64,000 bases of DNA from Alphaproteobacteria bacterium (GTDB taxonomy: Bacteria > Pseudomonadota > Alphaproteobacteria > Caulobacterales > Caulobacteraceae). Position 1 is the stretch's first letter; every line of letters begins with the position of its first letter. The position numbers were made by a program, and so were the translations under genes. The stretch spans positions 1 through 64,000 of the forward strand of contig JAHKAM010000022.1 of NCBI GenBank assembly GCA_018826515.1, written 5' to 3'. The notes beneath the pieces were generated by a model, which saw only the letters and a program-made list of their open reading frames with translations, searched no databases and had not been told where the DNA came from. Positions 16,893 through 26,296 of the stretch are shown here, piece by piece.

Positions 16893-19800
16893 ATGAGCGA
16901 GTCGGAACCCAACATCGGAACAGCCCATACCGAAGGCGCGGCAGGCTGGCGCTTCTGGATCGACCGGGGCGGCACCTTCACCGACATCGTCGCCCGCGCG
17001 CCCCACGGAGACCTTCAAACCTGCAAGCTGCTCTCGGACAATCCGGAACAGTACACCGACGCGGCGGTCGAGGGCGTGCGGCGGATTCTGGAGGCGCCGA
17101 CCGGCCCTCTCCCCCCCGGCCTCGTCTACGAAATCCGGATGGGCACCACCGTCGCCACCAACGCCCTGCTGGAGCGCAAGGGCGAGCCCACCGTGCTGGC
17201 CATCACCCGCGGCTTCGGCGACGCCCTGCGCATCGGTTGGCAGAGCCGCCCTGAGCTCTTCGCCCGCCACATCGTGCTGAACGACCAGCTCTACGACCGG
17301 GTCATAGAGATCGACGAACGGGTGCGCGCCGACGGCGCCGTCGACCGGCCGTTGGACGAAGATCGGGCGATGGCTGACCTGATGGCGGCCCGGGCGGCTG
17401 GCTTCCGGGCGCTGGCCATCGTCCTTGTGCATGGCTGGCGTTTCACCGACCACGAACGGCGGCTGGCGGAGCTCGCCCGCGAACTCGGCTTCGAGCAAAT
17501 TTCGGTCAGCCACGAGGTCGGGGCGCTGATCAAACTGATCGGGCGCGGCGACACCACGGTGGCGGACGCCTATCTGTCGCCGATCCTGAAAGCCTATGTC
17601 GATCAGGTCGGGGCCGATCTCGGCTCCTCGACCCCGCTGCTGTTCATGCAGTCCAGCGGCGGGCTGACGGCGGCGGAGGCGTTTCGCGGCAAGGACGCCA
17701 TCCTCTCCGGGCCGGCCGGCGGCGTGGTCGGTATGGCGGAGACGGCGCGCGCGGCGGGATTCGACCGGGTGATCGGCTTTGACATGGGCGGCACCTCGAC
17801 CGACGTCTCCCATTTCGCCGGCGACTATGAGCGGACCTCGGATGCCGTGGTGGCGGGCGTACGGCTGCGGGCGCCCATGCTGGGCATCCATACGGTGGCG
17901 GCGGGCGGCGGCTCGATCTGCCGCTTCGACGGCGCCCGCCTGAGAGTTGGACCGGAGTCGGCCGGGGCGGTGCCGGGGCCGGCGGCCTACCGCCGCGGCG
18001 GGCCGCTGACGGTGACCGACTGCAACGTCATGCTCGGCAAGCTGCGGCCCGACCAGTTTCCGGCGGTGTTCGGTCCGAATGGCGACCAGCCGCTCGACGC
18101 CGCAGCCGTCGCAGCCGCCTTCGAGGCGCTCGCCGCCGAGGTCACGCGCGCCACAGGCCGACCGGCCGCCCCGGAGACTCTCGCCGAGGGTTTCGTGACC
18201 ATCGCGGTGCAGAACATGGCCGAGGCGATCAAGTCGGTGTCGATCCAGCGCGGCTATGACGTGACCCGCTATGTGCTCAACTGTTTCGGCGGAGCGGGCG
18301 GGCAGCACGCCTGTCTGGTCGCCGACGCCCTGGGGATGACGCGGGTGATGCTGCATCCGTTCGCGGGGGTGCTGTCGGCCTATGGCATGGGGTTGGCCGA
18401 GGTCCGGGCCATCAAGCAAGCGACGGTGGCCGCGCCGCTGGAGCCGACGGGCGACGCGGCCCTGGCCGACCGGGTCGCGGCGCTGGAGGTGCAGGCGCGG
18501 GAGGATCTGACCGGGCAGGGCTTCAAGGACGCCGCCCTGAACACCCTGACCCGGGCGGAGATAAAGTTCGCCGGATCCGACACCCCGCTGGTGGTCCCCT
18601 TCGGCCCGGCCGCCGCCATGCGCGCCGCCTTCGAGGCGCTGCACCGGTTGCGCTTCGGCTTCTTTGCCGAGGACAAGGCTCTGATCGTCGAATCGCTGGA
18701 GGTCGAGGCGGTGGCCGCCTCGGGCCAGACGTCCTCCGACGCCATCCAGCCCGGCCCGGACCGCGTACCCCGCATCGTCGCGCGCGCGCCGGTGCGCATG
18801 GCCGGCGCGGATCACGACACGCCCGTCTATCGCCGCGACGATTTCGGACCCGGAGCCGCCGTCGATGGACCCGCCATCATTCTGGAGGACACGGGAACCA
18901 CCGTGGTCGAGCCCGGCTGGCGGGCCGCGACGGACGAGGCGCTGAACCTGATCCTGGAACGCACGGTCGCCCTGCCCGCGCGTCGGGCCATCGGCACGGA
19001 CGCCGACCCGATCATGCTGGAGGTGTTCAACAGCCGCTTCATGGCCTGCGCCGAACAGATGGGCGAGGCCCTGCGGGCCACGGCCTATTCGGTCAACATC
19101 AAGGAGCGGCTCGATTTCTCCTGCGCCGTCTTCGACGCGACCGGCGCGCTGATCGCCAACGCCCCGCATATCCCGGTCCACCTCGGATCGATGGGCGAGA
19201 GCATCCGCACCGTGATCGGTTCGCGCGGATCGGGCGCGGACGGTCGGGGGATGCGGCGCGGCGACGTCTACATGCTCAACGCCCCCTACAACGGCGGCAC
19301 CCATCTGCCGGACATCACGGTGATCATGCCGGTGTTCCTCGATGCGGACGAGGATCCCGCCTTCTTCGTCGCGGCGCGGGGCCACCATGCCGACGTGGGC
19401 GGCATAACGCCCGGTTCGATGCCGCCGACGTCAAGAACCGTCGAGGAGGAAGGCGTGCTGATCGACGACTTCCTGCTGATCGACGCCGGGCGGCTGCGGG
19501 ACGCCGAGACCCGGAGCCTGTTCGCATCGGGCCCGCACCCTTCCCGCAATGTCGATCAGAACATGGCCGACCTGAAGGCCCAGGTCGCCTCCTGCGCCCG
19601 CGGAGCGGATGAGCTGATCCGCATGGTCGCCGGGTTCGGGCGACCGGTCGTGACCGCCTATATGGGCCACATCCAGAACAATGCCGAGGAGGCCGTCCGC
19701 CGGGCCATCGCGGCGCTGAAGCCAGGATCCTTCTCCCTGGAGATGGATGACGGCGCGGTCATCCGCGTGCGGATCGATGTCGATGCGGCGACCCGCAGCG

Positions 19801-20582
19801 CCACCGTCGATTTCACCGGGACCAGCGCCCAGCGGCCCAACAATTTCAATGCCCCGCTCTCGATAACCCGGGCCGCCACCCTCTATGTCTTCCGCACACT
19901 CGTGGACGACGCCATCCCGCTGAACGAAGGGTGTCTGAAGCCGATCCGTCTGATCGTGCCGGAAGGGTCCATGCTGAACCCGCGCTATCCGGCGGCGGTG
20001 GTGGCCGGCAATGTCGAAACCAGCCAGGCGGTCGTGGATTGCCTGTACGGCGCCTTGGGCGTGCTGGCCGCCAGCCAGGGCACGATGAACAACTTCACCT
20101 TCGGCGACGCCACGCGCCAGTACTACGAGACCATCGCCGGAGGGGCCGGCGCGGGGCCCGGCTTCGACGGCGCATCGGCGGTCCAGTCCCACATGACCAA
20201 CAGCCGGCTGACCGATCCCGAGGTGCTCGAAACCCGCTTTCCCGTGCTGCTGGAAGAGTTCTCGATTCGCCGCGGTTCCGGCGGCGACGGCGCCAACCGG
20301 GGCGGTGACGGAACGGTGCGGCGGGTACGGTTCCTCGAGCCGCTGACCGCCGCCATCCTGTCCAATCACCGACGCACGGCGCCCTTCGGCGCCGCCGGCG
20401 GCGAGGACGGGGCGGTCGGGGTGAACCGGATCGAACGGGCAACCGGTTCGGTGGAGGCGCTAGACGCGACGGCCGAAGTCGAAATGGCGGTGGGCGACGT
20501 CTTCGTCATCGAGACGCCGGGCGGCGGCGGATTCGGCAGGGCTGGCGCCGACGCCTTCCCTCCCCGCCCCGGAACGGACTAG
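16893..20582 (+). CDS. 5-oxoprolinase (ATP-hydrolysing), fused HyuA-HyuB
   Basis: This 1,229-residue protein joins the two halves of the hydantoinase/oxoprolinase family in one chain. Residues 1 to about 690 are the HyuA-like ATPase half, with the DRGGTFTDI start motif at 24-32, [18 protein letters not shown], and [10 protein letters not shown]. Residues about 700-1220 are the HyuB-like half, with [28 protein letters not shown] and [12 protein letters not shown]. Family members hydrolyse 5-oxo-L-proline (pyroglutamate) to glutamate with ATP. Full-length fusion and this length match eukaryote-type 5-oxoprolinase rather than separate hydantoinase subunits. It is the first gene of an apparent operon with DUF969, DUF979 and DUF2891 genes. 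A hydantoinase activity cannot be excluded. Confidence 0.9.
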   Translation: MSESEPNIGTAHTEGAAGWRFWIDRGGTFTDIVARAPHGDLQTCKLLSDNPEQYTDAAVEGVRRILEAPTGPLPPGLVYEIRMGTTVATNALLERKGEPTVLAITRGFGDALRIGWQSRPELFARHIVLNDQLYDRVIEIDERVRADGAVDRPLDEDRAMADLMAARAAGFRALAIVLVHGWRFTDHERRLAELARELGFEQISVSHEVGALIKLIGRGDTTVADAYLSPILKAYVDQVGADLGSSTPLLFMQSSGGLTAAEAFRGKDAILSGPAGGVVGMAETARAAGFDRVIGFDMGGTSTDVSHFAGDYERTSDAVVAGVRLRAPMLGIHTVAAGGGSICRFDGARLRVGPESAGAVPGPAAYRRGGPLTVTDCNVMLGKLRPDQFPAVFGPNGDQPLDAAAVAAAFEALAAEVTRATGRPAAPETLAEGFVTIAVQNMAEAIKSVSIQRGYDVTRYVLNCFGGAGGQHACLVADALGMTRVMLHPFAGVLSAYGMGLAEVRAIKQATVAAPLEPTGDAALADRVAALEVQAREDLTGQGFKDAALNTLTRAEIKFAGSDTPLVVPFGPAAAMRAAFEALHRLRFGFFAEDKALIVESLEVEAVAASGQTSSDAIQPGPDRVPRIVARAPVRMAGADHDTPVYRRDDFGPGAAVDGPAIILEDTGTTVVEPGWRAATDEALNLILERTVALPARRAIGTDADPIMLEVFNSRFMACAEQMGEALRATAYSVNIKERLDFSCAVFDATGALIANAPHIPVHLGSMGESIRTVIGSRGSGADGRGMRRGDVYMLNAPYNGGTHLPDITVIMPVFLDADEDPAFFVAARGHHADVGGITPGSMPPTSRTVEEEGVLIDDFLLIDAGRLRDAETRSLFASGPHPSRNVDQNMADLKAQVASCARGADELIRMVAGFGRPVVTAYMGHIQNNAEEAVRRAIAALKPGSFSLEMDDGAVIRVRIDVDAATRSATVDFTGTSAQRPNNFNAPLSITRAATLYVFRTLVDDAIPLNEGCLKPIRLIVPEGSMLNPRYPAAVVAGNVETSQAVVDCLYGALGVLAASQGTMNNFTFGDATRQYYETIAGGAGAGPGFDGASAVQSHMTNSRLTDPEVLETRFPVLLEEFSIRRGSGGDGANRGGDGTVRRVRFLEPLTAAILSNHRRTAPFGAAGGEDGAVGVNRIERATGSVEALDATAEVEMAVGDVFVIETPGGGGFGRAGADAFPPRPGTD

Positions 20583-20613
20583 CTTCGCGGACCAACGGGA
20601 CGGGGACGGGCGT

Positions 20614-21330
20614 ATGTGGGTTCTTCTGGGCATAGCGGTGCTGGTCGCGGGTTTCGTGGCGCGGCTGAATCCGCTGGCGGTCATTCTGGTCGCGGCGATC
20701 GTCACGGGCGTCGCGGCCGTGATCGCGCCGGGCGTCAGCGTCGCCGGGTTGGGCCGGGCCGCTCTGGATACGATCGCGGCCTTCGGCAAGGCCTTCAACG
20801 ACTACCGCTACATCAGCGTGATCTGGCTGGTGCTGCCGCTCATCGGCCTGCTCGAGCGCTTCGGCCTGCAGGAGCGGGCGCGGATCCTGATCTCCAAGGC
20901 GCGTGGGGCCACCACCGGACGCATCCTGCTGGCCTATTTCGTCCTGCGCCAGATCAGCGCCGCCCTCGGCCAGACCAAGCTCGGCGGGCATCCGCAGATG
21001 GTCCGGCCGCTGGTCGCGCCCATGGCCGAGGCCGCGGCCGAGACCCGGTTCGGCGCCCTGCCCGATGCGGTGCGCTATCGCATCCGCGCCCATGCCGCGG
21101 CCGTGGACAACATCGCCCTGTTCTTCGGCGAGGACATCTTCATCGCCATCGCCTCCATCCTGCTGATCAAGGGCTTCCTTGAGGCCAATGGCATCATGGT
21201 CGAGCCGCTGCAGCTGTCGGTGTGGGCCATACCCACCGCCATCGCGGCCCTGCTGGTGCATGGGGCGCGGCTGGTCATGCTGGACCGGTCGCTGGCACGC
21301 CAGACGGCCGCGGCGGAGGTCGGCCAATGA
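20614..21330 (+). CDS. DUF969 family membrane protein
   Basis: The 238-residue protein is an integral inner-membrane protein with about six hydrophobic segments, starting MWVLLGIAVLVAGFVA. It contains the DUF969 landmarks YISVIWLVLPLIGLLERFGL and SAALGQTKLGGHPQMVRP, and a polar segment AAAVDNIALFFGEDIF within the membrane. It starts 31 bp after the 5-oxoprolinase stop, and its stop overlaps the DUF979 start (ATGA). DUF969 and DUF979 occur as a pair and are probably two subunits of one membrane carrier. Their place directly behind 5-oxoprolinase suggests uptake of pyroglutamate or pyroglutamyl peptides. No function is established from sequence alone. Confidence 0.87.
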   Translation: MWVLLGIAVLVAGFVARLNPLAVILVAAIVTGVAAVIAPGVSVAGLGRAALDTIAAFGKAFNDYRYISVIWLVLPLIGLLERFGLQERARILISKARGATTGRILLAYFVLRQISAALGQTKLGGHPQMVRPLVAPMAEAAAETRFGALPDAVRYRIRAHAAAVDNIALFFGEDIFIAIASILLIKGFLEANGIMVEPLQLSVWAIPTAIAALLVHGARLVMLDRSLARQTAAAEVGQ

Positions 21331-22295
21331 TCACCCTTCAGTGGCTCTATATCTTCGCCGGCCTGACCTTCGCGGCCTTCTCGGTGCTCAGCCTCACCGA
21401 CCCCCTCAATCCGAAGCGGCTGGGCAACACCGTCTTCTGGGGCCTTCTGGCGGTCAGCTTCCTGTTCGGCTCATACCTGTCCGACCTCGCCAACGGCTTT
21501 CTTGTCGTGGCGCTCGCGGTGATCGCCGGCTTCAAGTTTCTGGGACAGGGCAAGCCCGCCACCACCGGCTCCGAGGAACGTCAGGCCAGCGCCGAGCGGC
21601 GCGGCGACTGGCTGTTCGTGCCGGCGCTTCTGATCCCCATTGTCGCCCTGTTGGGCGCGCTGGTGCTGGACAAGACCGTCATCTTCGGCGTTCCGCTGTT
21701 CGGCCCCGAGCAGCCAACCCTGATCGCGCTCGGCCTCGGCGTGGCGGCCGGTCTGACCCTGGCCATGGTGTGGCTGAGGCCGCCGTTGCTGGCGCCGCTG
21801 CAGGAAGGGCGCCGACTTATGGACGCGGTCGGCTGGGCCGGCGTCCTGCCCCAGATGCTGGCCTCGCTCGGAGCCGTATTCGTCATCGCCGGCGTCGGCG
21901 ACCGGATCGGGGAACTGTTCACCGCCTATCTGCCGCTGGACCACCGGCTGCTGGCGGTGATCGCCTATTGCGGCGGCATGGCCGTGTTCACCTTCATCAT
22001 GGGCAACGCCTTCGCCGCCTTCCCGGTGATGACGGCCGCCGTGGGTTTGCCGATCGTGGTCCTCCAGTTCGGGGGAAACCCGGCCATCGTCTGCGCCATC
22101 GGCATGCTGGCCGGCTTCTGCGGCACCCTGACCACGCCCATGGCGGCCAATTTCAACGTCGTGCCCGCCGCCCTGCTGGACCTGCCGGACCGGGAGGCCC
22201 CTTTCAACGGCGTCATCCGGGTGCAGATTCCCACGGCGGCCATGATCCTCGTGATCAACATCGCCCTGATGTATTTCCTCGCCTTCCGGTTCTGA
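21327..22295 (+). CDS. DUF979 family membrane protein
   Basis: The 322-residue protein has roughly nine to ten hydrophobic segments (LQWLYIFAGLTFAAFSVLSL at the start, ILVINIALMYFLAFRF at the end). Landmarks of DUF979 are the early LTDPLNPKRLGN and the late GNAFAAFPVMTAAVGLP and CGTLTTPMAANFNVVPAALL. The last two resemble the discontinuous helix hairpins of ion-coupled carriers. The ATG at 21327 overlaps the DUF969 stop as ATGA, which implies translational coupling. The following DUF2891 gene begins one base after this stop. I infer that it works with DUF969 as a transporter for a 5-oxoprolinase substrate. Confidence 0.87.
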   Translation: MITLQWLYIFAGLTFAAFSVLSLTDPLNPKRLGNTVFWGLLAVSFLFGSYLSDLANGFLVVALAVIAGFKFLGQGKPATTGSEERQASAERRGDWLFVPALLIPIVALLGALVLDKTVIFGVPLFGPEQPTLIALGLGVAAGLTLAMVWLRPPLLAPLQEGRRLMDAVGWAGVLPQMLASLGAVFVIAGVGDRIGELFTAYLPLDHRLLAVIAYCGGMAVFTFIMGNAFAAFPVMTAAVGLPIVVLQFGGNPAIVCAIGMLAGFCGTLTTPMAANFNVVPAALLDLPDREAPFNGVIRVQIPTAAMILVINIALMYFLAFRF

Positions 22296-22296
22296 G

Positions 22297-23307
22297 ATGG
22301 CCCACGTCCTCGACGCCGCCGCCGCCTCCCGCTTCGCCGCCGCCGCCCTCGGCCACGTGACTCGTGAGTACCCGAACAAGATGGACCACGTCCTGGCCGG
22401 GCCGGAGGACGTGCAGGGTCCGCGCGCCCTGCATCCGATCTTCTTCGGCAGTTTCGACTGGCACTCGTGCGTGCACGGCTGGTGGACGTTGTTCACCCTG
22501 CTGCGGCTGTATCCGGACATGCCGGAGGCGAAGCGGATCCGGAGGCTCGCCGACGAGCTTTTCACTCCGGCGAATGTCGCCGCCGAAACGGCCTATCTCG
22601 ATCGGCCAGCCAGCCGCGGATTCGAACGCCCCTATGGCTGGGCCTGGCTGCTGATGCTGGCCGCCGAGCTGGAACGGCATGACGACTCCCGTGCCGAGAC
22701 CTTGCGTCCGTTGGCCCGGGCCTTCGCCAGGCGGTTCACTGATTTCCTGCCGCTCGCCGACTATCCGGTCCGGGTCGGGACCCACTACAGTACCGCCTTC
22801 GCCCTGCGACTGACGCTCGACTACGCGGAAGCCTCCGGGGACTCCTCCCTGGTCGAGTTGTGCCGTGAACGGGCCATGCGCTGGCATTCGGGGGACCGCG
22901 ACTGTCAGGCCTGGGAGCCGTCGCAGGACGAGTTTCTGTCCCCCGCCCTGACGGAAGCCATGCTGATGAAACGCGTGATGACGCCGGACGCCTTCACCGA
23001 CTGGTTCACCGCCTTCCTGCCTCGGCTGGACCGGCGCGAGCCGGCGACGCTATTTCAGCCCGCCGGGGTCAGCGACCGGTCGGACGGCAAGATCGCCCAC
23101 CTCGACGGCCTGAACCTGAGCCGGGCGTGGTGCTGGCGCGAGATTGCTTCGGCGCTCCCCTCCAGCGATGTGCGCCGGTCCATCGCCCTTGAGGCCGCCG
23201 ACCGTCACCTCGACGCCGCCCTGCCCCACGTCACCGGCGATTACATGGGCGAGCACTGGCTCGCCAGCTTCGCCCTTCTGGCCCTGTTGGCGTCGACAAA
23301 CCGCTGA
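22297..23307 (+). CDS. DUF2891 family protein
   Basis: This 336-residue soluble protein has no signal peptide and is mostly helical. Family landmarks are RALHPIFFGSFDWHSCVHGWW followed by TLFTLLRLYP, then the stretch GFERPYGWAWLL, GTHYSTAFALRL, DCQAWEPSQDEFLSPAL and LDGLNLSRAWCW. The repeated helices and conserved Asp, His, Glu and Trp clusters look like an alpha/alpha-toroid hydrolase fold, which is my inference. It is the last gene of the oxoprolinase operon, one base after the DUF979 stop, so it is probably co-translated. A role as an intracellular peptidase or amidase feeding pyroglutamate to the first gene would fit, but it is unproven. Confidence 0.85.
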   Translation: MAHVLDAAAASRFAAAALGHVTREYPNKMDHVLAGPEDVQGPRALHPIFFGSFDWHSCVHGWWTLFTLLRLYPDMPEAKRIRRLADELFTPANVAAETAYLDRPASRGFERPYGWAWLLMLAAELERHDDSRAETLRPLARAFARRFTDFLPLADYPVRVGTHYSTAFALRLTLDYAEASGDSSLVELCRERAMRWHSGDRDCQAWEPSQDEFLSPALTEAMLMKRVMTPDAFTDWFTAFLPRLDRREPATLFQPAGVSDRSDGKIAHLDGLNLSRAWCWREIASALPSSDVRRSIALEAADRHLDAALPHVTGDYMGEHWLASFALLALLASTNR

Positions 23308-23387
23308 ACCAGTGAACGACGCAGACGTGCGTCTGTCTTGACGTCCTCGGCCGTGCGCCAGCATAAGGGCCGCCCGTCAGGACGGCG

Positions 23388-23463
23388 GCCGGTTTAGCTC
23401 AGTTGGTAGAGCGCCAGTTTTGTAAACTGGATGTCGCGGGTTCGAATCCTGCAACCGGCACCA
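23388..23463 (+). tRNA. tRNA-Thr (anticodon TGT)
   Basis: The 76-nt cloverleaf has acceptor arms GCCGGTT/AACCGGC, D-arm with TAGCTCAGTTGGTAGAGC, anticodon stem CCAGT/ACTGG around loop TTTGTAA giving anticodon TGT, and T-arm GGGTTCGAATCC. The CCA end is encoded in the DNA. UGU reads ACA and ACG threonine codons. Confidence 0.97.
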
Positions 23464-23503
23464 TCCTGCTTCGCGCGTTGCGCTTTGCAGGTCTTGCCCC
23501 GCC

Positions 23504-25375
23504 TCAGCCTCCGCCCATCGCCACCGCGACCCGGTAAACGATGAAGGCCGCCAGATAGGCGAGTCCGAACATGTAGGCGACCATCACCCACATCCATTTC
23601 CACGAGTTGAGCTCGCGCTTCACAACGCCGAGCGTGGGCATGCACTGGGGCGCGAAGACGTACCAGGCGAGGAAGGCCAGGCCTGTCGCCAGGGACCAGT
23701 TCGCGGCGAGCGTCGCGCCGAGAAGGGCCGTGGCGCCGTCGGCTTCCGCAACGGCGTAGACGGTGCCGAGGGCCGCCACGGCGACCTCCCGGGCCGCCAT
23801 ACCGGGCACCAGGGCGATGACCATCTGCCAGTTGAAGCCGATCGGCGCGAAGACGGGCTCAAGCGCGTGACCGATCATGCCTGCGAAGCTGTAGTCAATG
23901 GCCGGCGCGGTCGCGCCCTCGGGGGGATAGGGGAAGGTCGACAAGGCCCAGACGATGACCATCAACGGCAGGATGATACGCCCCGCCCGCTCCAGGAAGA
24001 TGCGGGCGCGAATCCACAGATTGAACAGCACGCTCTTCGCGTCCGGCAACTTGTAGGCCGGAAGCTCCATCATGAAGGGCTCGACCGCCCCCCGCCAGAA
24101 TACCTTGCGGATCACGAACGACACGGCCAGCGCACTGACGATGCCGGAGGCGTAGAGCCCGAACATCACCAGCCCCTGCAGGCTGGCGAATCCCCACACC
24201 TGCTCGTTCGGTATGAAGGCCGAAATGATCAGGGTGTAGACCGGGATGCGCGCCGAACAGGTCATCAACGGGGCCACCATGATGGTGGTCAGGCGGTCGC
24301 GCTTGCTGTCGATCACCCGCGCCGCCATTACGCCGGGAATGGCGCAGGCGAAACTGCTGAGCAGGGGAATGAAGGCGCGGCCGTGCAGCCCCGCCCCCCC
24401 CATGATCCGGTCCATCAGGAAGGCCGCCCGGGCCATGTAGCCGAAGTCCTCGAGCAGGAGGATGAACAGGAACAGGATCAGGATCTGCGGCAGGAAGACC
24501 AGCACGCTGCCGACACCCGAGATCAGGCCGTCCACGATCAGGCTCTGCCAGATGCCGTCGGGCATGAACGTCGCCACCCAGCCGCCCAGGGCGCCCAGAC
24601 CGGCCTCGATACCATCCATGAAAGGACCGGCCCAGGTGAAGACGGCCTGGAACATGACGAACAGCAGCGTCATCAGGATCAACAGACCCCCGACGGGATG
24701 CAGCAGCACGGAATCGATCCGGCCCGTGAGGGTGTCGGGCCGTTCGGGCGGCTGGACGCAGGCCTTCATGATCCGCTCGGCCTCACGCGCCGCGCCTCGC
24801 AACGAATCGGCGTCCGGCGCCGTCCAGCCGTTGTTCCCGGCAGGGTTCAGGGTCCCGGCCGCGGTGTCTATGGCGGCGATCAGATCGTCGATGCCGCGCT
24901 TGCGCGTCGCCGTCGTCGGCAAGACGGGCAGACCCAGCTCGGCCTCCAGCCGCTCCAGATCAATGCGCAATCCCTGTCGCTGGGCGATGTCGTACATGTT
25001 CAGGGCCAGCACCATCGGCCGCCCGACGGCCTTGAGTTCCAGCACCAGCCGCAGCACCAGCCGCAGGTTGGTCGCGTCGGCGACGGCGACCAGAACATCC
25101 GGCGGCGTCTCCCCGGCCAGTCGTCCGAGGACCGCATCCCGCGTGACCTCCTCGTCCGGGCTGCGCGCCCGCAGGGAATAGGTCCCTGGCAGGTCCAGCA
25201 CGGACAGGGTCCGGCCGCCGGCCGAGCGGATCAGGCCCTCCTTCCGTTCGACCGTGACGCCTGCGTAGTTGGCGACCTTCTGGTGGGCGCCCGTCAGGGC
25301 GTTGAACAGGGCGGTCTTGCCGCTGTTCGGATTGCCGACGAGCGCGACCCGCGCGCTCCTTACCGCCATATCCAT
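23504..25375 (-). CDS. feoB: Ferrous iron transporter FeoB
   Basis: This 623-residue inner-membrane protein imports Fe(II). The cytosolic G domain carries G1 GNPNSGKT (14-21), the G2 Thr in AGVTVE (about 41), G3 DLPG (61-64) and G4 NMYD (126-129). The membrane part has two Gate regions, including PFMMELPAYKLPD and SCSARIPVYTLII-type segments (here TCSARIPVY with the usual Cys). Length is somewhat short of E. coli FeoB because the G-domain linker and C-terminus are compact. Its ATG overlaps the feoA stop by one base (TGATG), so translation is coupled. No feoC is present. The tRNA-Thr gene lies 40 bp beyond its stop. Confidence 0.96.
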   Translation of the reverse strand: MDMAVRSARVALVGNPNSGKTALFNALTGAHQKVANYAGVTVERKEGLIRSAGGRTLSVLDLPGTYSLRARSPDEEVTRDAVLGRLAGETPPDVLVAVADATNLRLVLRLVLELKAVGRPMVLALNMYDIAQRQGLRIDLERLEAELGLPVLPTTATRKRGIDDLIAAIDTAAGTLNPAGNNGWTAPDADSLRGAAREAERIMKACVQPPERPDTLTGRIDSVLLHPVGGLLILMTLLFVMFQAVFTWAGPFMDGIEAGLGALGGWVATFMPDGIWQSLIVDGLISGVGSVLVFLPQILILFLFILLLEDFGYMARAAFLMDRIMGGAGLHGRAFIPLLSSFACAIPGVMAARVIDSKRDRLTTIMVAPLMTCSARIPVYTLIISAFIPNEQVWGFASLQGLVMFGLYASGIVSALAVSFVIRKVFWRGAVEPFMMELPAYKLPDAKSVLFNLWIRARIFLERAGRIILPLMVIVWALSTFPYPPEGATAPAIDYSFAGMIGHALEPVFAPIGFNWQMVIALVPGMAAREVAVAALGTVYAVAEADGATALLGATLAANWSLATGLAFLAWYVFAPQCMPTLGVVKRELNSWKWMWVMVAYMFGLAYLAAFIVYRVAVAMGGG

Positions 25376-25644
25376 CAGGCGGCCCGGGCCGGCTCGAATT
25401 CGACGGTCAGGCTCGCGGCCTCATGCCGACGCAGGGCGACCCGCATGTCGTCCACCTTCAGGGCGATGGGATCGCGGCCGAAAAGGCCCTCATGCAGCAG
25501 CTCGACACAGGCGCCCTCGACAAAGCCGAGTTCCAGCAGACGGCGCTCCAGCTCCATCGCATGCTCATCGTCATGGCCGCCCACCTGGACAATGACGCCA
25601 CGGTCGCCCTGACGGGCCAGACTGAGTTTACGGGTATGGGACAT
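25375..25644 (-). CDS. feoA: Ferrous iron transport protein FeoA
   Basis: The 89-residue protein is a small SH3-like FeoA domain, with the core RRLLELGFVEGACVELLHEG and the late DPIALKVDDMRVALRRHEA pattern, in which a Gly/hydrophobic turn precedes a final strand. FeoA binds or modulates FeoB. It is the first gene of a two-gene feoAB operon with one-base overlap. A dyad lies 30-59 bp upstream and may be the operator. Confidence 0.93.
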   Translation of the reverse strand: MSHTRKLSLARQGDRGVIVQVGGHDDEHAMELERRLLELGFVEGACVELLHEGLFGRDPIALKVDDMRVALRRHEAASLTVEFEPARAA

Positions 25645-25673
25645 GAGGCTCGCGGACGATCAGCGCGGTCAAC

Positions 25674-25703
25674 CGCACCTGTTGACACTGATTATCAGGT
25701 GCG
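25674..25703 (-). promoter_or_regulatory. Dyad upstream of feoA
   Basis: Arms CGCACCTG and CAGGTGCG are perfect inverted repeats (25674-25681 and 25696-25703) separated by 14 bp. The right part also contains the near-palindrome CTGATTATCAG (25688-25698), which resembles half of a Fur-type box. The element lies between divergent feoA and the cytochrome c gene. An iron or oxygen regulator is likely, but I cannot assign which one. Confidence 0.45.
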
Positions 25704-25792
25704 ACTGGCTTTCGTCCAGCCCGCCTTTGCGCTGACGCAGTTGCCCGGCGTCGCGGTTGGGCTATCAGGGGAAGACGCCGCTGGAGACCGCC

Positions 25793-26293
25793 ATGAACCA
25801 TCCTGCCCTCATCGCCCTCGCCGCCCTGGCCCTGACCGGATGCAGCCAGTCGCCGGACCAGAAGGCCGAGGGCCCGCCGGCACCGGCCCGTCCAGCGCCG
25901 ACTCCGGCGCCGTCGGCGGTCGAAAAGGTCGCCCTGCTGGCGTCCCTGCCCGCGCCCTGGAACGAGGCCGATCTGGAGAACGGCCGCCGCGCCTTCGCCC
26001 GCTGCCGGTCGTGTCACACCATCACCGAGGGCGGGCCGAACATGACCGGCCCCAATCTCTACGGCATCTTTGGACGTCAGGCCGGGACCCATCCCGGCTT
26101 CAACTACTCGACCGCGATGAAGGAGGCGGACTTTGTGTGGGACGGCGCCCGTCTGGACGACTGGCTGGAAAACCCCCGCACCTTCCTTCAGGGCAACAAG
26201 ATGAGTTTCGCCGGCATTCCCGATCCCACGGACCGGCGGGACGTCGTCGCCTTCCTCAAGGTCGAGACCGGCTACGCGCCATCCGGGGCCTGA
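25793..26293 (+). CDS. Class I cytochrome c, lipoprotein type
   Basis: The protein has 166 residues. A lipoprotein signal ends at LTGC with Cys17 as the lipidation site, followed by a Pro/Ala linker. The haem domain has CRSCH (71-75) and the distal ligand Met137 in GNKMSFAG. The surrounding GPNLYGIFGRQAG is the typical mitochondrial-type cytochrome c sequence, so this is a membrane-tethered cyt c2 or c552-like electron carrier in the periplasm. ATG 25793 is preceded by GGAG. It is divergent from feoA, and its stop lies 3 bp from the convergent RND pump gene. Confidence 0.9.
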   Translation: MNHPALIALAALALTGCSQSPDQKAEGPPAPARPAPTPAPSAVEKVALLASLPAPWNEADLENGRRAFARCRSCHTITEGGPNMTGPNLYGIFGRQAGTHPGFNYSTAMKEADFVWDGARLDDWLENPRTFLQGNKMSFAGIPDPTDRRDVVAFLKVETGYAPSGA

Positions 26294-26296
26294 GGC

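Noticed and set aside
16809-19388. 859-codon minus-strand frame opposite the 5-oxoprolinase gene
   Set aside because: It is out-competed by the oxoprolinase, which has full family motifs. The antisense product is Arg/Gly/His-rich without recognisable domains.
23867-25612. 581-codon plus-strand frame opposite feoB/feoA
   Set aside because: It is a shadow of feoB with Gln/Arg/His-rich composition; feoB and feoA are certain.
25681-25700. FNR box in front of feoA (TTGACACTGATTATC)
   Set aside because: Only the left half resembles TTGAT-N4-ATCAA; the right half is wrong at two positions. The dyad is reported without an FNR claim.
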